Assembly (NCBI RefSeq): GCF_025398195.1
Contig: NZ_JAODNV010000008.1
Span: 183,187-247,186 of the forward strand
DNA: 64,000 bases
Origin: Chelativorans petroleitrophicus
Lineage (GTDB): Bacteria > Pseudomonadota > Alphaproteobacteria > Rhizobiales > Rhizobiaceae
Direction of reading: 5' to 3'
Shown: one piece after another, positions 17,448 through 25,982 of the stretch
How the letters are laid out: each line of letters opens with the position of its first letter
Numbering within the stretch: the stretch's first letter is position 1
Notes under the pieces: model-generated
What the model saw: only the letters and a program-made list of their open reading frames with translations
The model's database searches: none
What the model was told of the DNA's origin: nothing
Program-made: the position numbers and the translations under genes

Positions 17448-18688
17448 GCAAGCGCGGCCGGCGCCGCGCCGGTGACAAGCGTTGCGCGCAGGATGTCACC
17501 TGGCCGCAGCAGCGTGAGTTCACCGGCCGGCACTTCACCGAAACCATCGGACGCGGCACTCACGATACTGAAGGTGAGGCGTGGGCGGGCCTCTTCCGGA
17601 TTACCGCGCAGCATGGCCTCCGAAATGGCCTCGAACAGGACGCTGCGGCGCGCCCGCATGCGCGCAAGCGCGGTGTCGATCTCCTGCATTTCCTGCGCCG
17701 CTTCCCGGCGCAGAGTTTCCACCAGCGCAACGCGCCTCTGGCCAAGGGCCAGGCGGTTCTGCGTCGCGCGCGCAAGAAACGATCGCATTTCCAGCGCGTC
17801 GCGGCGCGCCGAGGACAGCCTGCGTTCCATCTCACGCAGATTTGACTTAGCCGTGAGCCCCCGCTCGGCGAGATCCCTGGTCGAGAGCACGTCCTGTTCG
17901 AGGAGCTTTATTTCCTCATCGTGCAGCTTGATACTCGCCGCCAACTGTTCAATCTCGTCCGCGTAGCTCCGTTCCTGAGCGGCCAGCGCCTCGTCCTCCG
18001 AAGCAAGCGTCGCCTGCCGCACTTCGAACAGCACGCGCTCCCCCTCCACCAGGCGCTGCTTCACGTCGCGCATATCCGGATCCGGCTCAGCCGGTGGGGG
18101 ATAGTCGAACGCGGTGCCGTCGAGCTCAGCCTTGAGGCGCGCCCGCCGGACCTGCTGCGCAAATATCTGCAGCTCCAGATCAGTATATTCCTGCCTTGCG
18201 GCAACGAGCCATGCGCCGCCATCCGCCGGCGTGCGCCGCACACCACCTCCGAGCGCAACAAGCTCCAGCGCCGTCATGCCCGGGCGGTACTCGTAGCGCC
18301 CCGGCCTCTCCACGTCACCGACGATGAAGACGGGCGCATAACGCGCCACGGTGGCCGTCACGGCCGGCGCGGGCACATAGTCGGCCAGCGCCTTGTCCAC
18401 CCTTTCCGCAATCTCCGCGCTCGTAAGCCCAGCCACCGGCACATTGCCGAGGATCGGATAGGCGATGGTGCCATCCGGACTCACAGTGAACTCACCCGAA
18501 AGGCCAGTTTCACCATAGACCATGACCGCCAGCACGTCGCCCGCGCCGACACGGTAGGGTTCGGCTGCCGACTGCGCGGCAGCCGGGAGAAGCGAAAGCC
18601 CGAGGATCAGAACCGAAAGACTTAAGGCCAGGACAAAGGCCAAGCCCGACCTTGCGGCCAGATGGAAACCTTGCAGAGAGAGTGTCAT
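17396..18688 (-). CDS. ExoF-like polysaccharide export protein (OPX/Wza family)
   Basis: The 430-residue protein has a signal peptide (about residues 1-38, ending 'LLPAAAQS') without a lipobox Cys, unlike lipoprotein Wza. A polysaccharide-export domain follows: 'YRVGAGDVLAVMVYG' near residue 45, then 'VSPDGTIAYPILGNVPVAGL'. An SLBB domain with 'VFIVGDVERPGRYEYRPG' lies near residue 125. Residues 200-350 are long coiled coil, as in ExoF of rhizobia, and a second SLBB-like segment ends the protein. It should form the periplasmic/outer-membrane export conduit. The start ATG 18688 is 10 bp after the stop of the ExoP-like gene. The open frame upstream of 18688 lies inside the previous gene and is not used. 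Confidence 0.88.
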   Translation of the reverse strand: MTLSLQGFHLAARSGLAFVLALSLSVLILGLSLLPAAAQSAAEPYRVGAGDVLAVMVYGETGLSGEFTVSPDGTIAYPILGNVPVAGLTSAEIAERVDKALADYVPAPAVTATVARYAPVFIVGDVERPGRYEYRPGMTALELVALGGGVRRTPADGGAWLVAARQEYTDLELQIFAQQVRRARLKAELDGTAFDYPPPAEPDPDMRDVKQRLVEGERVLFEVRQATLASEDEALAAQERSYADEIEQLAASIKLHDEEIKLLEQDVLSTRDLAERGLTAKSNLREMERRLSSARRDALEMRSFLARATQNRLALGQRRVALVETLRREAAQEMQEIDTALARMRARRSVLFEAISEAMLRGNPEEARPRLTFSIVSAASDGFGEVPAGELTLLRPGDILRATLVTGAAPAALAQRETAATGTSSIARQR

Positions 18689-18698
18689 AGCGGGAAAC

Positions 18699-20873
18699 CT
18701 ATGCCGCGTGGATGACGACGGGCGCGGCCTTGCCCGGAGCCGGGGAATGCGGAAAGTGCTCCGAAATTTCCGCGTAGTATGCCGTGCTGACCTGGTTGAG
18801 CACGATGCCATCGGGCTGCCGCGCGCATTCGGCCATATTGCCGATGGCCGCCGCGGTCTGACGCACAGGGGCGCGTGCGAATTGGACGACGAACAGAACG
18901 CGGTCGGCAGCCCGCGCGATGGCGAAAGCGTCCGAGGCGCGTTCGAGATCTGGCGTGTCGACGATCACGAGCTGGTATGACCGCTTCAGCTCCGACAGGA
19001 GGAAGCCAAGCGTGCCGCTTGCGAAAAGGTCCGGCTTGCCGGTCACGGGGCGCGCCGCGATGAAGCGCAGCCCGGATTTCGGATCTTCCTGAACAAGCTC
19101 CGACACCAGCCGCTTGCGGCCCAGCGCGTCGTCCAGATAGGCGTCGGCACTCGCGCCGAGGACTTTTTCTACCATCGGATGGTGAAAGTTCGCATCCACG
19201 ACAACGGTGTTGATTCCGGCGGCGGCGGCCGCACGGGCGAGCGCAAGCGCAAGCGTCGTCTTGCCTTCGCCTGCCAAAGCCGACGTGAACGCCACACAGA
19301 GCGATTGTCCGTGGCGCGGCGCCACCGGCAAGGCCAGACGCAAGCCGGAAATCGCCTCTCCGAAACGCGATGTGGGATCGCTGGCCCGGCGCAGCACCCT
19401 CTTGGGCGACATCCAGCCAAGCCGCGGAACGACGGCCAGGATGGGCATGCCGGTCGCTGTTTCCAGCGTCTCCGCGAAACGGGCGCGGCGGTCCGTCGCT
19501 TCGCGCAGGACGACCCCCGCTAGGCCAACGCTTCCTCCGAGCCCTAGCCCAAACAGAAGCCATGTGGAGAGGCGGGGGCTTACGCGCGCCGTTGCAGGCT
19601 CGGCAAACGAGATGATCTGCGCCTCGGGCGCGATGATCCCGTCCTGCTCGATCGTCTGCTTGTAGCGTACGAGATAGCTTTCATAGATCGTCTTGTTCGC
19701 GTTCGCCTCGCGCTCGAGCTGGGCCATCACCACTTCGGCATGATTGGCTTCGGAAAGCTCGCGCTGGGCCTCCTCAAGGGCTTTCTCGAGGCTTTCTTCC
19801 TTGCGCCGCGCGACCGCGATCTCATTCGAAAGGCTTTCCACGATGCGGTCCACCTCGTCAGCGATCTGCCGTTCGATGGCGTCGAGCTCAGAACGCAGCG
19901 CTACAAGCTGCCTACTTCTTGTTGCCCCGCTGGTGCTCAGCTCATTGATGCGGCGCTCCAGACGAAGCTGGTCGGCCCGGAGATTCTGGATCGCGGCGGA
20001 GTTGAACACGTCGAGGGAGGCGGGCAAGCCCTCGCCCTCCGCAGAGGCGCGCACGATCTGCAGCCGCGCCGTCGCCCCGGCCAATTCCGACCGCGTGGCC
20101 ACGAGTTCGGCATTCAGCGCGGCGACGCGCTGCGCCTGCAAGGTCGTGCCGTTCGTCTCGACAAGCCCCGCCTTCTGTCGGAAATCCTCCGCCGCACGCT
20201 CCGACGCCTCCAACTGGGCGCGCAGACCGGCCACCGCTTCACCGAGCCAATCGCTTACGCGCTGCATCGCCGCCTGCTTGGCGGCAATCTGATGGTCGAG
20301 ATAGGCGGTGGCGAAAGCATTCGCGATCTTGGCTGCATAGGCCGGATCCGGCGCCTGGAAGGAAATGAAGATCGTGTACGAGCGCCCGTCGTTGCTGACC
20401 CTCAGATTGGAGAGGAGCCAGTCGATCTTAGCCCTCTGCTCGGTGCTCACGACCTCCTGACCGTCGGCAGGGCCCGCGTTTGCCGCGAACAGGCCCAGAG
20501 CGGATTCTACCAAGGCCATCACCAACCCTCTGCGCGGCGGATCGAGGCGGATTGCCACTCCCTCCGCCTCGAGACGCTCGATCACCTTGGACGCCATGAG
20601 CCGCGAGCCTATGAGGTCGAGCTCGGTCCTCAGCACCGGGCTGTCCTGAGGCAGGGGGGACACCACCGACTCCGTCGGCAGGACCTGAATCCGCCGGGTG
20701 TCGAGCACCAGGACGGCCTCCGACACGTAGCTTTGCGGCGCATGCGCGTAGCTTACGATTCCGAAGGCCAGACCGGCCATGACCGGAACCGCAAGCACGT
20801 ATTTCCGCCTGCGCAGGATACTGAAGAGCCGCGGCAGAGACGGCAGAGGACTACTGCCTTCCGATACGATCAT
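18699..20873 (-). CDS. ExoP/Wzc-like polysaccharide co-polymerase with BY-kinase domain
   Basis: The 724-residue inner-membrane protein controls chain length and couples polymerisation to export. It has an N-terminal Wzz domain (residues about 12-105) with a first membrane helix near residue 28. A long periplasmic coiled coil (about 200-400) follows, then a second membrane helix near 435-455, and a cytoplasmic P-loop kinase domain. The kinase has Walker A 'LAGEGKTTLALALA' near residue 540, Walker A' 'NTVVVDANFHHP', and Walker B 'LVIVDTPDLE'. The C-terminal tail is short and has only a 'TAYYAEI' Tyr pair rather than the Tyr-rich cluster of Wzc. It is followed 10 bp later by the ExoF-like gene. 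Confidence 0.9.
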   Translation of the reverse strand: MIVSEGSSPLPSLPRLFSILRRRKYVLAVPVMAGLAFGIVSYAHAPQSYVSEAVLVLDTRRIQVLPTESVVSPLPQDSPVLRTELDLIGSRLMASKVIERLEAEGVAIRLDPPRRGLVMALVESALGLFAANAGPADGQEVVSTEQRAKIDWLLSNLRVSNDGRSYTIFISFQAPDPAYAAKIANAFATAYLDHQIAAKQAAMQRVSDWLGEAVAGLRAQLEASERAAEDFRQKAGLVETNGTTLQAQRVAALNAELVATRSELAGATARLQIVRASAEGEGLPASLDVFNSAAIQNLRADQLRLERRINELSTSGATRSRQLVALRSELDAIERQIADEVDRIVESLSNEIAVARRKEESLEKALEEAQRELSEANHAEVVMAQLEREANANKTIYESYLVRYKQTIEQDGIIAPEAQIISFAEPATARVSPRLSTWLLFGLGLGGSVGLAGVVLREATDRRARFAETLETATGMPILAVVPRLGWMSPKRVLRRASDPTSRFGEAISGLRLALPVAPRHGQSLCVAFTSALAGEGKTTLALALARAAAAAGINTVVVDANFHHPMVEKVLGASADAYLDDALGRKRLVSELVQEDPKSGLRFIAARPVTGKPDLFASGTLGFLLSELKRSYQLVIVDTPDLERASDAFAIARAADRVLFVVQFARAPVRQTAAAIGNMAECARQPDGIVLNQVSTAYYAEISEHFPHSPAPGKAAPVVIHAA

Positions 20874-20917
20874 CTCGGATCACCCCGCCCTTGGCAATAC
20901 TTCGGCGCGCACGGCGC

Positions 20918-21700
20918 CTACTCCTGCATTCCGTCCTCCAAAGGGAACATCTTGCTGATCTTGTAGGCCACTTCCGTGCGGTTCGTGGCCTTCAGCTTTT
21001 TCATGATGTTGCGGATGTGGACCTTCACCGTGCTTTCGCGCAGGTTGAGCTCGTAGGCGATGATCTTGTTCGCCTTGCCCAGGCGCAGCGCGCGGACCAC
21101 TTCCTCCTGCCGTTCGGTGAACATGCCGGCCATCGGCCGCGACGCCTCCGCGCTGGAGCTTACCAGCTTGCGCGCCGCAAGAACGCTGCTGGCCGGAACG
21201 AACGTGCCTCCGGCAATGGCGAGGTTTATGGCTTCGACGCAGACATCGATGCTCACGGAGCTCGGGATATAGCCCCGCACACCGTGCTCGAGCGCCGCCA
21301 GCACCTGCGCAATCGCGTCGTTTTCAGCCAAAAGGACGATCGGTACATTGCGCGCCTGCGACTTGAGCTTGACCAGCTCATCGGCCATGTCCGGATCGGT
21401 GACCTTCCTGCTGCCGATATTCACCACGATGGCAGCCAGCGGAGGATGGAGATCTTCTTCCAGTTTCCAGCTCTCGATGGAGCTGAAGGCGAGAACCTTC
21501 ATACCAATGCCGTGCGAAGCGAGGCTTTGCGAGAAGCACTCGCGCTCCAGCGCTCGCGCGTCCAGGATCAGAAGAGATTTTCCCGCCACCTTGGCATCGG
21601 GAATGGTTAGGAAATTTTCGCCCCGATGCTCGCCATTGATCGAACCGGCGTGAATGCCAATTTCCACGCTATTTTCACTTGTTCTCAAAGCGGACTGCAT
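20918..21700 (-). CDS. LuxR/NarL-family response regulator with degenerate receiver domain
   Basis: The 260-residue protein has an N-terminal receiver-like domain (about residues 40-160) and a C-terminal LuxR helix-turn-helix (about 190-250). The latter includes 'TERQEEVVRALRLGKANKIIA' and 'RESTVKVHIRNIMKKLKA'. At the position where a phosphorylated Asp is expected, the third strand reads 'AAIVVNIGS', so Asn replaces Asp. The usual acidic pair is reduced to 'LILDAR'. I chose ATG 21700 because GAGGGGAG lies 7 bp upstream; ATG 21715 lacks a site. It lies directly upstream of the ExoP/ExoF pair on the same strand and is a plausible activator of polysaccharide genes. Activation without phosphorylation is inferred. 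Confidence 0.88.
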   Translation of the reverse strand: MQSALRTSENSVEIGIHAGSINGEHRGENFLTIPDAKVAGKSLLILDARALERECFSQSLASHGIGMKVLAFSSIESWKLEEDLHPPLAAIVVNIGSRKVTDPDMADELVKLKSQARNVPIVLLAENDAIAQVLAALEHGVRGYIPSSVSIDVCVEAINLAIAGGTFVPASSVLAARKLVSSSAEASRPMAGMFTERQEEVVRALRLGKANKIIAYELNLRESTVKVHIRNIMKKLKATNRTEVAYKISKMFPLEDGMQE

Positions 21701-21959
21701 GGACGCTCCCCTCATTGGGTGGGCCTGTCATGCCTAAGAGAGCGGACCTGTCCCTCGGCATGCGGGAACCACCTATACTTGAAGGATTTAACTATAAGCG
21801 CGAACAGGATCAGCGCGCTAATCTGTGTTAGCTAGTCCTTCGAGAGTCGCTGAAAGGGATGCAGGTAATAACGCTTTGGGAGAGGGGTAATGCATCCGGC
21901 TAATTATTTGTGATCAGATTAAAATTGCGGGAATGCCGCGGTTTAGAGGCTTTGGACAA
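21701..21959. promoter_or_regulatory. intergenic region with a 16-bp palindrome upstream of the LuxR-type gene
   Basis: The gap between the LuxR-type and Crp/Fnr-type genes, both leftward, is AT-richer than its surroundings. GCTAA-TCTGTG-TTAGC at 21817-21832 is an inverted repeat about 117 bp upstream of the LuxR-type start. A single TTGTGATCAG half-site (21907-21916) resembles a Crp/Fnr half-box but has no matching partner. These are candidate operators only. Confidence 0.3.
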
Positions 21960-22697
21960 TTACCCCAGATCCTTCAATTCCCAATATTCGAGATATTTCC
22001 CGTCGAATTGCGCAAGCTCGACCAGTCCTGCATAGTCTAGGAATTCCACCCTATTGCGCCGCAGCGAGAGAAGTCCGTACTCTCGCAGCTCTCTCAACAT
22101 CCGGTTGATGTGGATGGCGGTCAGTCCGAGTGCATCAGCCAGGTCATACTGTGTAAGGGGGCAATCATATCCCTGGTTGTCCGCCTGACCGGCGACTTTC
22201 AATCTTTCCCCGAGTTCGAGCAGCAGATGAGCCGTACGCGCGAGCGCGCTTCGCCGGCCAAGGTTGACGAGATGTTCGGCCATGATGTTGTTCTGCCGCC
22301 AGGCAATGGAGAGGAGCGCCTGGGCCATCGGTTGCGAGCGTGTCATTGCGGCAACCACTGCGCGCGCATTCGCCTCAATCACATAGAGCTCTGTGATCGA
22401 CACGAAGGCGTGCTGGGCTTCCCCGCCCATCGGATGTATTCCGATGACGTCGCCGGCCAGGACGAAGTCTAAGACCTGACACTCTCCGTCGGGAAGATCC
22501 TTGTATACGCAACCCCAGCCGGACTGGATGATGAACGCGCGCTCGTCCGTCATGCCCTGATGGGTGATGCCGGTGTGCGGCGCGTATCGCCGTTCGGCCA
22601 GCCGAACGCTGGACAAGGCTTCATGGTCGCTGCTGTGCAGTTTCAGGCCGCGAAAAAACGGGCCGCTCAGGACGCTGGTATTTGTGTTCAGGCCCAT
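21960..22697 (-). CDS. Crp/Fnr-family transcriptional regulator
   Basis: The 245-residue protein has a cyclic-nucleotide-binding-type beta-roll (about residues 20-130) and a C-terminal winged helix-turn-helix (about 165-235). The helix-turn-helix is visible in 'LTQYDLADALGLTAIHINRMLRELREYGLL'-type spacing, with 'ALGLTAIHINRML' as the recognition part. I see no Cys cluster at the N-terminus, so it is not an oxygen-sensing FNR. The effector pocket lacks the standard cAMP-binding signature, which is common in rhizobial paralogues. It probably controls the neighbouring polysaccharide genes. A long intergenic region precedes it. Confidence 0.9.
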   Translation of the reverse strand: MGLNTNTSVLSGPFFRGLKLHSSDHEALSSVRLAERRYAPHTGITHQGMTDERAFIIQSGWGCVYKDLPDGECQVLDFVLAGDVIGIHPMGGEAQHAFVSITELYVIEANARAVVAAMTRSQPMAQALLSIAWRQNNIMAEHLVNLGRRSALARTAHLLLELGERLKVAGQADNQGYDCPLTQYDLADALGLTAIHINRMLRELREYGLLSLRRNRVEFLDYAGLVELAQFDGKYLEYWELKDLG

Positions 22698-23331
22698 GAC
22701 ACCACCGACACTTGGTCACCATCGGCTGTCAACAACCTGGGATAAGAATATAAAGCCAAATTCCTCCGCCTCAGAAGCGAGCACGAAGGAAATGGCGAGC
22801 ATCTGTGGCGGCGAACGATGCCGAAGCTACGGAATTTACGCCCCCTGCGCGACGGGAACCAAAATCTCCCCTGAAAGCGTCAAAATGTTAGAAAGTGGCC
22901 CCCACCTTCTTGCACTTTTCCGCTGTTCAGGAACGGCTTTGGCGACCACGCAGCCTCCATCCCATGTTCCTAACAGCCTTTATATAGTAGCCTAAGGCAT
23001 GTCATTCGGTAAGTGGCAATTCATCCAACATACTGAATTCCCCTCTATTGTTGCTGTATGAGGTCCACAACTTCATCAATTTATCGTTACTTACTTTGAC
23101 ATAGATCATGCTTTCCCGCTGTCATTCCGACTTTTGTATAATGCCTACCTCTTTTGAATTAGGGATATAAACGCTTCCGTTTCGGCTGTTCTTGATTTGG
23201 GAAGGCGGCCATCCGACCGTTCGCACACCGCATCGCGAATTCAGCCGTTTGAGGGAAGGACGCAGCCGTTCTGCGGAATAGGTCCGGCGTGGTGACGGCG
23301 TTAGTTTTGCTAACCAACGTCCGGAGCAACG
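22698..23331. promoter_or_regulatory. 634-bp AT-richer intergenic region with candidate promoters
   Basis: No gene is visible between the divergent Crp/Fnr gene and the small rightward gene at 23332. The second half (about 22980-23200) is much richer in A/T than the rest of the locus. It contains TTGACA near 23097 and a consensus-like TATAAT at 23137-23142, but they are not properly spaced for one promoter. TTATATAG near 22980 is a second -10-like element. A long untranslated leader for the polymerase operon is possible. Confidence 0.35.
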
Positions 23332-23538
23332 ATGTCGCCAGGAAAAGAGATCGCCGTCACCGCGGGCGTAGCGGGCTTGCTTGCGCAGCTGGGAATGGTG
23401 CGGGCTGCGGCGGCTCAGCCGGCTTCAGCCGATGTACCGGCGCCCATCGCCGGTGGTGGTATCCTTTGGCTGAGCATCGTTGTGGCTGCAGGGCTTTATC
23501 TTCTGCTGCGCCATAAAAATAAAAGGAGGCGGAGTTGA
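23332..23538 (+). CDS. small CTERM-like surface-sorting substrate candidate
   Basis: The 68-residue protein has two hydrophobic parts. The N-terminal part (about residues 7-30) ends in 'RAAAAQ' and could be a signal peptide. The C-terminal part consists of 'VPAPIAGGG', a transmembrane helix 'ILWLSIVVAAGLYLLL' and a basic end 'RHKNKRRRS'. This order, a short Pro/Gly motif, a helix and then an Arg-rich tail, is that of CTERM sorting signals processed by exosortases. The 'PxPIAGxG' form resembles motifs in alphaproteobacterial small proteins. It precedes the polymerase gene by 65 bp. No exosortase is recognised in the window, so the sorting role is an inference. Confidence 0.6.
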   Translation: MSPGKEIAVTAGVAGLLAQLGMVRAAAAQPASADVPAPIAGGGILWLSIVVAAGLYLLLRHKNKRRRS

Positions 23539-23603
23539 CCCGGCCCTGGCTGCAACGGCGGGCAGTCGAAAGCGAGCTCGCCCTTTCCCGCAGGTGACAC
23601 GAA

Positions 23604-24884
23604 TTGCCCTGGCTTCTTCTGCTATTTCTTACTTCCCTTTGCTTCGTGATGCTGCTTTACGGGCTGCTGGAGCCGGGGCGTTATTATCAATTTCCCTTTT
23701 TTGCCGCCGGAATCTTCACGAGTTTCATCCTGCCGCAGCTTCCCGGCCTGATAAACAACCCGTTCATGGGCGAGGCCACTTTAAACAGGGCGCTATTCTT
23801 CTCCTTCCTCTGCCTGTTGATGTGCTGGGTGGGATGGGAGCTCGCCGTCCGGCGGCAGGGATATGCCCGGCCCAGTGTCGCCTTCAGCGAAAACAGGCTG
23901 CTTGTCGCGGCATGCGCGCTGACGCTGGTTGGCGCTTACTTTTTCTGGCGCTTTGGGCAGCTGCCGGACGAAGAGCGGCTTCGCGGCATCCTGACGGGCC
24001 GCGCCGTCGCCTACATGTTCTTCGCAAAGTTGCTGACCTACGGGTTTGCCATCGGGCTCTTGTGTCTGACCAACCGGCCGTCCAGGCTTGCATGGGCGGT
24101 TATCCTAGTCTGCACAGCGTTTTATCTGGAGCGCATTATCATCGCCGGAAGGCGGGGCGAGACAGCCGAATTTATCCTGCTGATCACACTGGCGCTCTGG
24201 TTCCAGAAAGGCTGGGCCGTTCCGCGGTCCTCGGTCGTCATCGGCCTCCTTTTCAGCATCGTGGGTATGCTGGCGGCGGGACAGTACCGGGAGGCGACCT
24301 ATTACACGGAAGAACCGGACTGGTCGTCCGTGCTGAACATCGACCTTGCGGAAAACTGGAACCAGCTTCTGCAGAACGGCGGGGCGGAGATGGGAAACGC
24401 CGCCATGGCCATGGACTTCATCAACAGACAGCGAAGGTTCGACTTCGGCCTTAACCACTGGAATTCCACCGTCTTCGCCTATGTTCCGGCCCAGATCGTG
24501 GGACAGTCGCTGAAGGATTCTCTGATGGTGGACGTTCCTCCGACCTATGAAAGGGGATATCAGCCCCTGGTTGGTTCCACGCCCACCGGCATGACGGACG
24601 CCTTCGCTTCCTTCTGGTATTTCGGCTGCGTGAAGTTTCTCCTTATCGGATGGGCGATGGGACGGATCTACAGCGCCGCACGCAGGGGAAGCACCGTCAT
24701 GCAGCTCGTCTACATGCTCTCGGCGGTTCCCTCGATGCTCACGATCACGCATTTCACCAATGAGATCGTGATTGCCTGGATCCACCTTGCTGCCTTTATG
24801 ATTCCGGTGCTCATCTATGCCCAGTTGCAGGAAAACCGCGTGGCACAGCAGCTCACACTCCGGGCAGGGAGCGCCCAGACGTGA
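23604..24884 (+). CDS. Wzy-like O-antigen/exopolysaccharide polymerase
   Basis: The 426-residue protein is almost entirely membrane, with about 10-12 hydrophobic segments and one large soluble loop (about residues 240-330) between late helices. This topology fits the oligosaccharide repeat-unit polymerase group, and no other enzyme motif is present. It starts at TTG 23604, with AGGTGA 6 bases upstream and a stop codon immediately before in frame. Wzy-type proteins join lipid-linked repeat units on the periplasmic face. Position beside the export genes supports this role. Sequence conservation in the family is low, so the call rests on topology and context. Confidence 0.75.
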   Translation: MPWLLLLFLTSLCFVMLLYGLLEPGRYYQFPFFAAGIFTSFILPQLPGLINNPFMGEATLNRALFFSFLCLLMCWVGWELAVRRQGYARPSVAFSENRLLVAACALTLVGAYFFWRFGQLPDEERLRGILTGRAVAYMFFAKLLTYGFAIGLLCLTNRPSRLAWAVILVCTAFYLERIIIAGRRGETAEFILLITLALWFQKGWAVPRSSVVIGLLFSIVGMLAAGQYREATYYTEEPDWSSVLNIDLAENWNQLLQNGGAEMGNAAMAMDFINRQRRFDFGLNHWNSTVFAYVPAQIVGQSLKDSLMVDVPPTYERGYQPLVGSTPTGMTDAFASFWYFGCVKFLLIGWAMGRIYSAARRGSTVMQLVYMLSAVPSMLTITHFTNEIVIAWIHLAAFMIPVLIYAQLQENRVAQQLTLRAGSAQT

Positions 24885-25927
24885 TGCGGCGGCGGGCAGC
24901 CCTGGCGGCAGCGGCGGTTGGGTTCGCCCTGCTTGCCGTCGAACTCGGCCTCAGAATGACCATCGGTCTTGGCGACCCGCCGCTGTTTCAGGCGGATGAA
25001 GAGATCGGCTATCTGATGGCGCCCGGGCAGGAGGTTTACCGGCTCGGCAACCGCATCGCGATCAACCGTTTTCATCAGCGCTCCGATGAGATCACACTCG
25101 AACCGGAATCCGGCGTCCTCCGGATCTTCTTTCTCGGAGATTCGATCACTTTCGGCATTTCCGCCGTGGACCAGTCGGAAACCTATCCCGAAATCGTGGC
25201 GGAGACCCTTCGTCGAAAGGGGCGGCAGGCGGAAGCGCTGAACGCTTCGGCCGTCTCCTGGGGTATCGGCAACGAGCGCGCCTATGTGGATCGCTTCGGC
25301 GCCTTTGCAAGCCGCATCGCCATCCTGCAGATCAGTTCCAGCGACCTGCTTCAGCCGACGAGCACGGCCGAGGTGGTGGGCGTCAGCCCCGCCTATCCGG
25401 ACAAAAAGCCGTTGAGTGCCATCGGAGAACTGCTGAACCGGTATCTTCTCCCGCGCCTCGCAGACGTCCTTGGCTATTCGGCGCCCGCCCGCGAAGAGCC
25501 AGTGACTCCGGAAGCCCGGAACGCCCGCTTCGAAGCGAATATGGAGGAGTTCCAGCGACTGGTGGATGCGTTACACCGGGAGTCGGTGCAGCCCGTCGTC
25601 CTGCTGATGCCGGGTCTGCCGGAGCTGCTTGACACGCCGGAGCGTCTCGACCGGTATGTCCCCTACCGCAGGCGCTTCATCGCCCTTGCCCGCCAGCTTT
25701 CGCTGCCGGTAATCGACATCGCAGCGCTTTGGAAAGGCGATCCGGCCGTCGCGAGCTATTATAGCGACGGAACACACCTGACGGCCGAGGGCAACCATGC
25801 GCTGGCCCAAATTCTGGCCAGTTTCCTTATCGAACACGGATTTGACGAGGCCCAGTCGTATGAGGGCGCCAGTCCACTGGCGGCTGGCGGGCGCGCACCT
25901 GCCTCATCCCGGCCCGGCCATGATTGA
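24881..25927 (+). CDS. SGNH/GDSL-family hydrolase, membrane-anchored
   Basis: The 348-residue protein has an N-terminal hydrophobic anchor or uncleaved signal (about residues 5-22) and an SGNH hydrolase domain. The catalytic Ser lies in 'IFFLGDSITFGISAVDQSETY' near residue 87. The catalytic Asp-His pair is in 'YSDGTHLTAEGNHAL' near residue 300. 'LNASAVSWGIGNERAY' supplies the block-II Gly. It starts at GTG 24881, overlapping the polymerase stop (ATG 24884 is an alternative). Such proteins add or remove acyl groups on polysaccharides; here, editing of acetyl or similar groups on the exported polymer is the likely role. Confidence 0.85.
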   Translation: MMRRRAALAAAAVGFALLAVELGLRMTIGLGDPPLFQADEEIGYLMAPGQEVYRLGNRIAINRFHQRSDEITLEPESGVLRIFFLGDSITFGISAVDQSETYPEIVAETLRRKGRQAEALNASAVSWGIGNERAYVDRFGAFASRIAILQISSSDLLQPTSTAEVVGVSPAYPDKKPLSAIGELLNRYLLPRLADVLGYSAPAREEPVTPEARNARFEANMEEFQRLVDALHRESVQPVVLLMPGLPELLDTPERLDRYVPYRRRFIALARQLSLPVIDIAALWKGDPAVASYYSDGTHLTAEGNHALAQILASFLIEHGFDEAQSYEGASPLAAGGRAPASSRPGHD

Positions 25928-25982
25928 CAATTGAGCCCGTAAAGCGGGGCCGCATTCGCATCGGGATCACGAGCAGCGAGCC

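Noticed and set aside
21907..21916. Crp/Fnr-like binding site
   Set aside because: Only one half-site (TTGTGATCAG) is present and the second half does not match at the proper spacing.
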